A stretch of 17,050 nucleotides of DNA, taken from positions 1-17,050 of the forward strand of contig CALCDB010000003.1 of the NCBI GenBank assembly GCA_937901395.1, given 5' to 3'. The position numbers and the translations under genes are program-made. Shown here in pieces: positions 1 through 6,052 of the stretch. Below the pieces are notes generated by a model. The model saw only the letters and a list, made by a program, of their open reading frames with translations, made no database searches and was not told the origin of the DNA. Every line of letters begins with the position of its first letter. Within the stretch, counting starts at the first letter, position 1. The DNA is from an uncultured Verrucomicrobiota bacterium. Lineage in GTDB: Bacteria; Verrucomicrobiota; Kiritimatiellia; RFP12; UBA1067.

Positions 1-57
1 GCGTGGTTGAAGCAGTTCGAGACTCAAAAGGCTGAGACGAAGGAGGCGGCGAAGTGA
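1..57 (+). CDS. C-terminal end of an unknown protein (partial)
   Basis: The first 18 codons of the window are an open frame that ends in TGA at 55-57. The visible tail is charged, ending in a Lys/Glu/Ala-rich stretch (ETKEAAK). It shares four bases (GTGA) with the start of the deacetylase gene downstream, so the two are probably co-transcribed and translationally coupled. Nothing in this short tail identifies the protein. Given the sugar-modifying neighbour it could belong to a polysaccharide locus, but that is a guess. Confidence 0.6.
   Translation, partial: AWLKQFETQKAETKEAAK
39..46 (+). promoter_or_regulatory. Ribosome binding site for the deacetylase gene
   Basis: GAAGGAGG lies 7 bases upstream of the GTG at 54. 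It supports that GTG start, which overlaps the upstream stop codon, over any later start. Confidence 0.7.
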
Positions 58-824
58 GGAAGGTCTGCCTGTCGTTTGACTTCGAGGAATGCGATCTGCC
101 GCGGGAAAGCGGGGTTGAGTTCCCGATCGAGGAGGGGATGAAGGTCTCGTCCGAGGGCGCGCACGCGGTTCTTGACGTCCTCGAGAAGCATGGCGTCAAG
201 GCGACGTTCTTCTGCACGCTCAATTTCGCGGAGCGCGCGCCGGACGTGATGAAACGGATCATCGCGGGCGGACACGAGGTCGCCGCGCACGGGGTCGATC
301 ACTTCCATCAGGTTCCGGAGGATCCGTTCCTCTGCAAGGAGGGACTGGAGCGGCTTTACGGCGTGAAGGTGGTCGGCTACCGTCAGCCGCGGATGTTCCC
401 GGTCGATGACGCGGCGCTTGCGAAGGCGGGATATCTCTACAACTCGTCGCTCAATCCGGCGTTCGTTCCGGGACGCTACATGCACCTGACGACGCCGCGG
501 ACGATCTTCGAGAAAAACGGATTGAAGCAGGTGCCGGCGTCCGTCACGCCTTGGATCCGTTTCCCGCTCTTCTGGCTGGCGCTCCATCTCCTGCCGGAAA
601 AATTGTACCGCTTTCTCGTGAAGCGGACGCTGAAGCACGACGGTTATTTCGTCACCTACTTCCATCCGTGGGAGTTCTCGTCCCTTTCGGACCGCGCGGC
701 CGAGTTGAAAGTGCCGCGCCTCGTTCGCATGAACCTCGGCCGTCCGATGATCGGTCGTCTCGACCGTCTCATTGCGGCGCTCAAATCCCCCGATGTCGAA
801 TTCGCCGCGATCAAGGAGCTTTAA
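54..824 (+). CDS. NodB-type polysaccharide deacetylase
   Basis: This 256-residue protein belongs to the carbohydrate esterase 4 (NodB) family, which removes N-acetyl groups from polysaccharide or peptidoglycan sugars using a metal held by one Asp and two His. The family motifs appear in order: SFDFEE near residues 7-12 (Asp9), ATFF at 50-53, GHEVAAHGVDH at 73-83 (His79 and His83 as likely metal ligands), YRQP at 109-112, and a C-terminal FHPWEF around 203-208 (His204). The ending (LKSPDVEFAAIKEL) resembles deacetylases found in exopolysaccharide loci. No signal peptide is visible, so the enzyme is probably cytoplasmic. The start is GTG with a strong Shine-Dalgarno sequence, overlapping the upstream gene by four bases. 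Codon use is C-rich: 26 or so of 29 leucines are CTN and none is TTA (hand count). The family call is firm; the substrate is unknown. Confidence 0.9.
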   Translation: MRKVCLSFDFEECDLPRESGVEFPIEEGMKVSSEGAHAVLDVLEKHGVKATFFCTLNFAERAPDVMKRIIAGGHEVAAHGVDHFHQVPEDPFLCKEGLERLYGVKVVGYRQPRMFPVDDAALAKAGYLYNSSLNPAFVPGRYMHLTTPRTIFEKNGLKQVPASVTPWIRFPLFWLALHLLPEKLYRFLVKRTLKHDGYFVTYFHPWEFSSLSDRAAELKVPRLVRMNLGRPMIGRLDRLIAALKSPDVEFAAIKEL

Positions 825-1075
825 TGCCGCTGTATGTCTATGAGGCCAAGGATTCGTCGAAAGGTTGCGCACGGTGCCGCGGCGGATTCGAGATCACGCA
901 GTCGCTGAAGGACGGGAAGCTCACGGTCTGTCCGGACTGCGGCGCGCCGATCTACCGCGTCATCCAGGCCCCGGGGCTCACCCATTCGAAGACCGATCTC
1001 CACTACCGCGCCAAACGTGCGGGCTTCAAGTGTCTCAAGAAGGTCCAGAAGGGCGAGTACGAGACGATTTACTGA
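824..1075 (+). CDS. FmdB-like zinc ribbon protein
   Basis: This is a small 83-residue protein starting MPLYVYEA, which matches the opening of FmdB/CxxC-type putative regulatory proteins. Two Cys pairs, CARC at 15-18 and CPDC at 36-39, form a likely zinc ribbon, and the spacing between them (including FE, then a Leu/Lys stretch) fits the family. The C-terminal half is basic. The role of the family is poorly defined: some members sit next to formamidase or amidase genes, and DNA binding has been proposed but not generally shown. The ATG at 824 overlaps the upstream TAA by one base (TAATG). The frame stays open upstream into the deacetylase gene, but only the part from 824 has family similarity. 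Codon use is that of the left flank. Confidence 0.85.
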   Translation: MPLYVYEAKDSSKGCARCRGGFEITQSLKDGKLTVCPDCGAPIYRVIQAPGLTHSKTDLHYRAKRAGFKCLKKVQKGEYETIY

Positions 1076-1087
1076 TAATACGCGCCA

Positions 1088-1683
1088 ATGAAAATTCGCA
1101 TATTCGGAGAATCGCACGCGCCGGAGATCGGCGTGGAGATCGAGGGCGTTCCAAAGGGGACGGCCATCGACGGGGCGGAACTGCAGGCGTTCCTCGACCG
1201 CCGTGCGCCGGGCAACGGACAGGGCGGGATGTCCACGCCGCGCAAGGAACCGGATCGGGTGGAGTTCGAAAGCGGCGTTTCGGATGGCGTTGCGACCGGG
1301 GAGAAGATCCGTGCGGTGATCGGGAACACGAATACGCGTCCGCAGGATTACGCGAACGTGCAGACCGTGCCGCGTCCCGGTCACGCCGATTACGCCTCGT
1401 GGCTCCAGTGCGGGAAGATTCCGACGGGCGGCGGCAAGTGGTCCGGACGCATGACCGCGCCCCTCTGCATCGCGGGCGGCATCGCCCTGCAGATGCTGAA
1501 GCGGAAGGGCGTGACGATTTCCTCGTCCGTCACGCGCGGACGCGGCAACGACGAAATCCCCGACGGCGATTCGGTCGGTGGCATCGTCGAGGTCGTGGCA
1601 ACCGGCTTCCCGGCGGGACATGGCGATGTCGGAACGGACGGACTCGAATCGAAGCTCGCCGCGGCGTTTTTCGGCATTCCGTA
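1088..1683 (+). pseudogene. aroC: Chorismate synthase, N-terminal half only (truncated)
   Basis: Residues 1 to about 198 of the fused frame are the N-terminal half of chorismate synthase, the last shikimate-pathway enzyme, which converts EPSP to chorismate with reduced FMN. Visible family motifs are FGESH at 6-10 (conserved His10), RRAPGNGQGG at 38-47, RPGHADY at 96-102 (conserved second His), GGGKWSGRMTAP at 114-125 and DSVGG at 161-165. The family is usually about 350-400 residues, so roughly the last 160 are missing, including C-terminal substrate- and flavin-binding segments. Homology stops near FFGIP, where the codon style also changes. The fragment is very unlikely to be active. All 8 leucines here are CTN. 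The start has no clear Shine-Dalgarno sequence, 12 bases after the FmdB stop. Confidence 0.85.
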
Positions 1684-3214
1684 TTGCAAGTATGCGGTGA
1701 AGGCGCAAGGGATGATTTGGGGATTGATTGCGACGATAGTATTCGGGAGATTCTTCTGCGATGCGATATGTCCATTGGGGATAATACAGAGTTTTGTAAA
1801 TTGGGCGATACATCCGAAAGGTCATGCTCGCAGGGTGTGCACGCGTTTGCCCGAGACGAAGGCGCAGAGGATATGCAGGTGGAGTATATTGGGTCTAGCG
1901 ATTGCATTGGCGGCGATATGGGGTTTGGGGGCGGTATCGATGATTTTGCCGATTTCGATTATAGGCAAGGCGATAGTAGGATGGTGGCCTGGAGTGATGG
2001 TTTTATTGATTGTGCTAATTTTAGCGGCCATAGGCAAGGGGAGAATTTGGTGCAATTGGATATGTCCATTTGGTACGATATATAATGTAGTCGGGAAGGT
2101 TTCGATTTGTCGCAATCGCATTGGTGCAGGGTGCGGAAATTGCAAGCGCTGTTTCGAGAAGCGTGAAGGCGACGGCGAAAAGAAGAGCGAGGAGAGCGGT
2201 GGCGGGGAAGGGACTTCGCGCCGGGCGGTACTCAAGGGGATGGCGGCGTTGGCGGTAGCGGACAAGTTTACGGACGGAGGATATGCGCCAATAGTGTTTC
2301 CGGAGATTCCGGAGCGGGAATGTTCGATTTTGCCACCAGGAGCGGGGGATAGAAGAAGGTTTTCGCTTAAGTGCGTAGGGTGCCAATTATGCATCGCGAA
2401 TTGTCCAGGCGAATGTTTGACGCAGTCGGTAAAATTCAGTAGTTTAGGGCAGCCCGAGATGGTATTCGACAAGGGATATTGCTTATCGGAATGTAAACGA
2501 TGCGCGGAGGTATGCCCAGAATTGGCGTTAGGGGACATGGAAGCGGAGCGCAAGGATATACACGTTGGGGTAGCGGAGTTGCAAGAAGGGCGTTGTTTAC
2601 GTATGACGGGCGTGGAAAAGCAGTGCATGGCGTGCGTAAGGAAGTGTCCGATGAAGGCAATACATATCATCAAGGGCGTACCAGTCGTAGACGAGGTAAG
2701 TTGCATAGGGTGCGGGGCGTGCGAGCATGTATGCCCTGCGAGACCGATGCCAGCAATGGTAGTAAAGGGATATGACACGCAGAAGATCATTAAGCCGATA
2801 GGAGTAGAGGATTTAATGGGCGAGATGAGGCATTTAATTCGCGAAGGGTATGCGGCGGTAGTAGCGAAGGATAGAGTAATCATTGCGAAGTACAAGGGAA
2901 GCGGGCTTAAGCCGATTCTTGATGCGATAGGAGAGGACGAGCAGATTTTCAAGGGAGCGATTGTATTCGATAGAATCGTAGGACGAGCGGCGGCTGCGGT
3001 ATATATCGTTGGGGGAGCGAAGGAAGTTTATGCGGAGGTAATGAGCATAGGGGCGAAGAAGCTGTTGGAGAAAAACAAGATAATGGCGACGGGAGAGCAA
3101 GAGGTAGAGGAAATAATCAATCGCGAAAAGACGGGGATGTGTCCATTGGAGAATTCAGTCAAAAATGAGAGTGAGCCTCAGAAAATGTACGAGATTTTAA
3201 AAGGAAGGAAATAA
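1088..3214 (+). CDS. Chimeric frame: AroC N-terminus fused to a membrane polyferredoxin with DUF1893-like tail
   Basis: One continuous 708-codon frame. After the chorismate synthase fragment (1-198), residues from about 199 are a NapH/NosR-like iron-sulfur membrane protein. They hold a hydrophobic segment at 205-222, a CxxxCP motif in FCDAICPLG (223-231), helices at about 264-288 and 301-316, and a second CxxxCP in WCNWICPFG (321-329) followed by Cys341, 349, 352 and 355. A twin-arginine-like SRRAVLKG lies at 378-385. Four ferredoxin-type cysteine groups follow at about 429-443, 465-476, 513-520 and 539-549. The last 140 residues (about 570-708) resemble the DUF1893/TM1506 domain, including the TGMCPLE signature near 682-688. 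The native N-terminus of the polyferredoxin, probably including the first helix, is absent. Its likely role is electron transfer at the membrane; the partner is unknown. If the fusion is real, translation would start at aroC; otherwise an ATG at 1712 is the first usable internal start. The stop is 3 bases before purE. Confidence 0.75.
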   Translation: MKIRIFGESHAPEIGVEIEGVPKGTAIDGAELQAFLDRRAPGNGQGGMSTPRKEPDRVEFESGVSDGVATGEKIRAVIGNTNTRPQDYANVQTVPRPGHADYASWLQCGKIPTGGGKWSGRMTAPLCIAGGIALQMLKRKGVTISSSVTRGRGNDEIPDGDSVGGIVEVVATGFPAGHGDVGTDGLESKLAAAFFGIPYCKYAVKAQGMIWGLIATIVFGRFFCDAICPLGIIQSFVNWAIHPKGHARRVCTRLPETKAQRICRWSILGLAIALAAIWGLGAVSMILPISIIGKAIVGWWPGVMVLLIVLILAAIGKGRIWCNWICPFGTIYNVVGKVSICRNRIGAGCGNCKRCFEKREGDGEKKSEESGGGEGTSRRAVLKGMAALAVADKFTDGGYAPIVFPEIPERECSILPPGAGDRRRFSLKCVGCQLCIANCPGECLTQSVKFSSLGQPEMVFDKGYCLSECKRCAEVCPELALGDMEAERKDIHVGVAELQEGRCLRMTGVEKQCMACVRKCPMKAIHIIKGVPVVDEVSCIGCGACEHVCPARPMPAMVVKGYDTQKIIKPIGVEDLMGEMRHLIREGYAAVVAKDRVIIAKYKGSGLKPILDAIGEDEQIFKGAIVFDRIVGRAAAAVYIVGGAKEVYAEVMSIGAKKLLEKNKIMATGEQEVEEIINREKTGMCPLENSVKNESEPQKMYEILKGRK
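1672..1700 (+). other. Left breakpoint: aroC homology and codon style both end
   Basis: Before this point codons are left-flank style (CTC GCC GCG near 1660) and the protein reads as chorismate synthase up to FFGIP. After it come codons such as GGA TTG, ACG ATA GTA and CCA TTG, and the protein reads as a polyferredoxin. Among the first 12 leucines after the junction 10 are TTG/TTA. The loss of homology and the codon switch coincide to within about 30 bases, which argues for a physical join rather than gradual drift. It could be a rearrangement in the genome or a misassembly. Confidence 0.75.
3202..3210 (+). promoter_or_regulatory. Ribosome binding site for purE
   Basis: The purine run AGGAAGGAA sits 7 bases before the ATG at 3218, inside the last codons of the upstream gene. 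It supports this ATG and coupled translation. Confidence 0.65.
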
Positions 3215-3217
3215 GCG

Positions 3218-3718
3218 ATGAGCGAGAAGTCAATAAGAGTAGGTATTGTAATGGGGTCTGATTCTGACTGGCCATTAGTGAAGAAGGCTTGTGAGACATT
3301 GGATAGCTTTGGGGTTGGCTATGAGACGCGGGTAATATCAGCGCATCGCACGCCCGAGGCGGCTATAGAGTATTCGAAGGGCGCGGAGGGGCGCGGGATC
3401 GGGGTGATAATTGCGGCGGCCGGGGGAGCGGCGCATTTAGGCGGAGTCTTGGCGGCGGCAACGGTGTTGCCAGTAATTGGGATTCCGATTGCGGGAGGTG
3501 CGCTTAACGGGCTGGATGCGCTATGTGCGACGGTACAGATGCCGAGCGGGGTTCCGGTTGCGACGGTAGCGTTGGGCAGTGCGGGTCCAACGAATGCAGC
3601 GTTATTAGCGGTGCAGATTTTGGGAACGGCGGATGTGGGGCTGAGAGAGCGTTTTCATGCGCACAAGGAGCAGCTCAAGGCGAAAGTCGAGGCGGCCAAT
3701 CGGAAGATTCACGAATGA
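3218..3718 (+). CDS. purE: N5-carboxyaminoimidazole ribonucleotide mutase
   Basis: This 166-residue protein is class I PurE, which interconverts N5-CAIR and CAIR in de novo purine synthesis in the cytoplasm, normally as an octamer supplied by PurK. The family motifs are present: GSDSDW at 13-18, SAHRTP at 41-46 (catalytic His43) and AGGAAHL at 68-74. The proline that usually follows this last motif (AAHLPG) is Gly here, a small deviation in a substrate loop. Length and full coverage match the family. Its start follows the polyferredoxin stop by 3 bases with a good Shine-Dalgarno sequence, and its stop overlaps the next start as ATGA. No purK is in the window. A later purine gene (the AICAR transformylase at 4706) follows one gene downstream. 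Confidence 0.95.
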   Translation: MSEKSIRVGIVMGSDSDWPLVKKACETLDSFGVGYETRVISAHRTPEAAIEYSKGAEGRGIGVIIAAAGGAAHLGGVLAAATVLPVIGIPIAGGALNGLDALCATVQMPSGVPVATVALGSAGPTNAALLAVQILGTADVGLRERFHAHKEQLKAKVEAANRKIHE

Positions 3719-4704
3719 AGAGGGCATTGGTAACTGGAGGAGCGGGCTTCTTGGGCAGCCATCTTTGCGAGCGGCTGTTGAAAGATGGGTTCAATGTAGT
3801 GGCGTTGGATAATCTTTACACTGGCTCGAAGGCGAACATCGCGGCGTTCGAAGGGAAAAAGGAGTTTCAGTTCATCCAGGCGGACGTTACGGAGATTACG
3901 GCGGAGGATCCGCGGTTAGCCGGGCATTATGATCAGATATACAACTTGGCGTGTCCAGCATCGCCGGTTCATTATCAGAGTAGAAAGATTTTCACGACCT
4001 TGACATCAATACGCGGGGCGTTGTTGACGTTGGAGTTAGCGCGGCGTGATGAGGCGAAGTTATTGCACACATCGACAAGCGAAGTGTATGGGGACGCATT
4101 GGTGCATCCGCAAGAGGAACATTATTGGGGGAATGTGAATACGATTGGCATTCGCAGTTGCTATGATGAGGGCAAGCGGGTTGCGGAGACGCTCATTGCG
4201 GATCACATTCGGGAGTATGACGTGGATGCGCGGATGGTAAGAATATTCAATACATACGGGCCGAGGATGCATCCAGAAGATGGTAGGGTAATCTCGAATT
4301 TCATAATGCAGGCATTGAGGGATGAACCGATTACGATATATGGGGATGGCTCGCAGACGAGGAGTTTTCAGTATTGCGATGATTTGGTAGAGGCGATGCG
4401 GAGATACATGGAAGTATCGAAGGCAGAGATACGCGCATTCATGCGAGAGAATAATTTGGGAGCTAGCGTAATCAATACGGGCAATCCCGGGGAATATACG
4501 ATTTTGGAGTTAGCTAAAATGACGTTAAGGTTATTAGCGGGCGAGACAAAATCGGAATTGATTATGAAGCCATTGCCGGCGGATGATCCGAAACAACGGC
4601 GGCCAGATATTACGTTAGCGAAAAAGTTGTTAAATTGGGAACCGAAGGTTCCATTAGAGGATGGGTTGAAGAAGACGATAGAGTATTTCAAAGGAATAAA
4701 GTAA
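3715..4704 (+). CDS. UDP-glucuronate decarboxylase (UDP-xylose synthase family)
   Basis: This 329-residue protein is an extended short-chain dehydrogenase of the UXS type, which converts UDP-glucuronate to UDP-xylose using bound NAD. Visible are the Rossmann motif TGGAGFLGSH at 7-16, the family-specific ACPASPVHYQ at 79-88, TSTSEVYGD at 119-127, and YDEGK at 150-154 with the catalytic Tyr150 and Lys154. RIFNTYGPRM and YGDGSQTRSF follow in the second half. The start chosen is the ATG at 3715 because the Rossmann fold begins immediately, although the frame is open further upstream inside purE. It overlaps purE by four bases (ATGA). It is a nucleotide-sugar enzyme lying between two purine genes, so the operon is functionally mixed. 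Related SDR epimerases are the main alternative, but the ACPASP and DGSQTRSF motifs favour UXS. Confidence 0.9.
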   Translation: MKRALVTGGAGFLGSHLCERLLKDGFNVVALDNLYTGSKANIAAFEGKKEFQFIQADVTEITAEDPRLAGHYDQIYNLACPASPVHYQSRKIFTTLTSIRGALLTLELARRDEAKLLHTSTSEVYGDALVHPQEEHYWGNVNTIGIRSCYDEGKRVAETLIADHIREYDVDARMVRIFNTYGPRMHPEDGRVISNFIMQALRDEPITIYGDGSQTRSFQYCDDLVEAMRRYMEVSKAEIRAFMRENNLGASVINTGNPGEYTILELAKMTLRLLAGETKSELIMKPLPADDPKQRRPDITLAKKLLNWEPKVPLEDGLKKTIEYFKGIK

Positions 4705-4705
4705 A

Positions 4706-6004
4706 ATGAAAGACCTGAAAGAGTTATACAGAACGATTGAGAGCGATCATTTCGCGCCGCAGATGGAGATTAGTTTTATCGATGGAGGCAAGCGCGAAAC
4801 ATTCCATTACGAGAAGGTAACGTGGAATATTGGCGGGGAAGAGAAGGGTTTAAGATACGGGGAAAATCCAGGGCAGGAAGCGGCGTTATATCGTTTGCTG
4901 GACGGAAATTTGACATTGGGCGAAGTTGAGATGTTGCAGAGTGGTCGGTATTTGGCGTCAGCAGCGGAGTTGTTGCAGAGCGGCAAGCACCCTGGCAAGA
5001 CGAATATCACGGATACCGACAACGCGCTAAACATATTGCGATATTTGATGGACAAGCCATGCGCGGTAATCGTAAAACATAACAATCCATGCGGGGTGGC
5101 ATTGGGTTCGACGTTGGCGGAGGCGTATTTTCGGGCGAACAAAGCGGATAGGTTGGCGGCGTTCGGGGGAGCGATTGCGCTTAATCGAGAATGCGATATC
5201 GAGACGGCGAAGTTAATTATTGAGAATTATGCGGAGGTGGTAGTAGCGCCAGAGTTCGCTCCCGGCGTGATGGACTTATTCGCAACGAAGAAGAATCTGC
5301 GAGTGTTCCGGATTGGGAATATGGCTCGGCTTAAGGATTTCGTAGGCAAGCATGTAATTGATTACAAGTCTCTTATTGACGGGGGAATAGTGGCGCAATC
5401 ATCGTTTTCGGCGAATGCACGGAGACCTGAAGATTTGATGTTGGCGTATTGCAAGCGCAAGTTGACGGACAAGGTGACGGGCGAGGTATCGTATCAAGAG
5501 TACAAGATCGCGAGGGAACCTACGGCGAGGGAATATGAGGATTTGATTTTCGGGTGGTTGGTAGAGGCGGGTGTTACTTCGAATAGCGTGTTGTACGTAA
5601 AGGATGGTGTAACGGTAGGCATCGGCACCGGAGAGCAAGACCGGGTCGGAGTTGCGGAGATTGCGAGGGACAAGGCTTATACGAAGCGCGCGGATTATTT
5701 GGCATGGGAGAAGTATCAAAAGCCGTACAATGATTTGAGATTGGTATTCGGGGAAGATGATGGCGCAAAAAAGCAGGCAGAGATAATGGAACAGACGCGT
5801 GCGGAGAAGGGCGGGCTGCCGGGATCGGCAATGGTGTCAGATGCATTCTTCCCATTCCGAGATGGGGCGGAGGTAGGCATTCGCGAGGGAGTAACTTCAA
5901 TTATTCAGCCCGGGGGCGCAATACGTGATTGGGATGTAATTGATTGTTGCAATGAACATCAAGTAGCGATGGTCTTTACGGGGCAGAGATCCTTTAGACA
6001 TTAA
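4706..6004 (+). CDS. purH: Stand-alone AICAR transformylase (PurH C-terminal domain only)
   Basis: This 432-residue protein matches the AICAR formyltransferase domain of PurH, which transfers a formyl group from 10-formyl-tetrahydrofolate to AICAR in the penultimate step of IMP synthesis. RYGENPGQ is at 50-57, VKHNNPCG at 123-130 with the catalytic Lys-His pair (124-125), and AFGGAIALNRECD follows. The carboxy end holds GSAMVSDAFFPF and the closing GQRSFRH that ends nearly all PurH proteins. The N-terminal IMP cyclohydrolase domain of the usual bifunctional PurH (about 520 residues) is missing, replaced by about 45 unrelated residues, so ring closure must be done by a separate enzyme elsewhere. 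AAGGAA at 4691-4696 is the Shine-Dalgarno sequence, 9 bases before the ATG, and the gap to the upstream stop is one base. The formyl donor depends on the one-carbon pool to which the downstream GlyA domain contributes. Confidence 0.92.
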   Translation: MKDLKELYRTIESDHFAPQMEISFIDGGKRETFHYEKVTWNIGGEEKGLRYGENPGQEAALYRLLDGNLTLGEVEMLQSGRYLASAAELLQSGKHPGKTNITDTDNALNILRYLMDKPCAVIVKHNNPCGVALGSTLAEAYFRANKADRLAAFGGAIALNRECDIETAKLIIENYAEVVVAPEFAPGVMDLFATKKNLRVFRIGNMARLKDFVGKHVIDYKSLIDGGIVAQSSFSANARRPEDLMLAYCKRKLTDKVTGEVSYQEYKIAREPTAREYEDLIFGWLVEAGVTSNSVLYVKDGVTVGIGTGEQDRVGVAEIARDKAYTKRADYLAWEKYQKPYNDLRLVFGEDDGAKKQAEIMEQTRAEKGGLPGSAMVSDAFFPFRDGAEVGIREGVTSIIQPGGAIRDWDVIDCCNEHQVAMVFTGQRSFRH

Positions 6005-6023
6005 GAGCGAGAAATGGTATAAT
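5995..6023 (+). promoter_or_regulatory. Sigma70-type promoter upstream of rpiB-glyA
   Basis: TAGACA at 5995-6000 (5 of 6 matches to the -35 consensus) is separated by exactly 17 bases from a perfect TATAAT at 6018-6023. The -35 box overlaps the last codons of the AICAR transformylase gene. Transcription would start near 6030, giving a leader of about 20 bases with AGAGAGGA ahead of the ATG at 6053. This 48-base gap is the longest gap between genes in the window, which supports a real regulatory site. Confidence 0.65.
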
Positions 6024-6052
6024 ACAAATACGCAAAGAGAGGAAAAAGACTT

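Noticed and set aside
24..872. Long minus-strand open frame opposite the deacetylase gene
   Set aside because: Its translation is Arg/Glu-rich low-complexity sequence with no family motifs, as expected from the antisense of a gene with C- and G-ending codons; the plus strand carries an intact deacetylase.
865..2085. 406-codon plus-strand frame overlapping fmdB and the aroC fusion
   Set aside because: It runs across the breakpoint in another frame and encodes no recognisable protein, while the 1088 frame has aroC and ferredoxin motifs. It is a shadow.
2060..2090. TATAAT-like sequence with a possible TTGGAT upstream
   Set aside because: It lies inside the polyferredoxin coding sequence (codons for TIYN), the spacer would be 19 bases and the -35 match is poor. 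No gene begins downstream within a sensible distance.
1822..2952. 376-codon minus-strand frame opposite the polyferredoxin
   Set aside because: Composition (Ser/Pro/His/Ile) is that of an antisense shadow, and the cysteine motifs on the plus strand are unambiguous.
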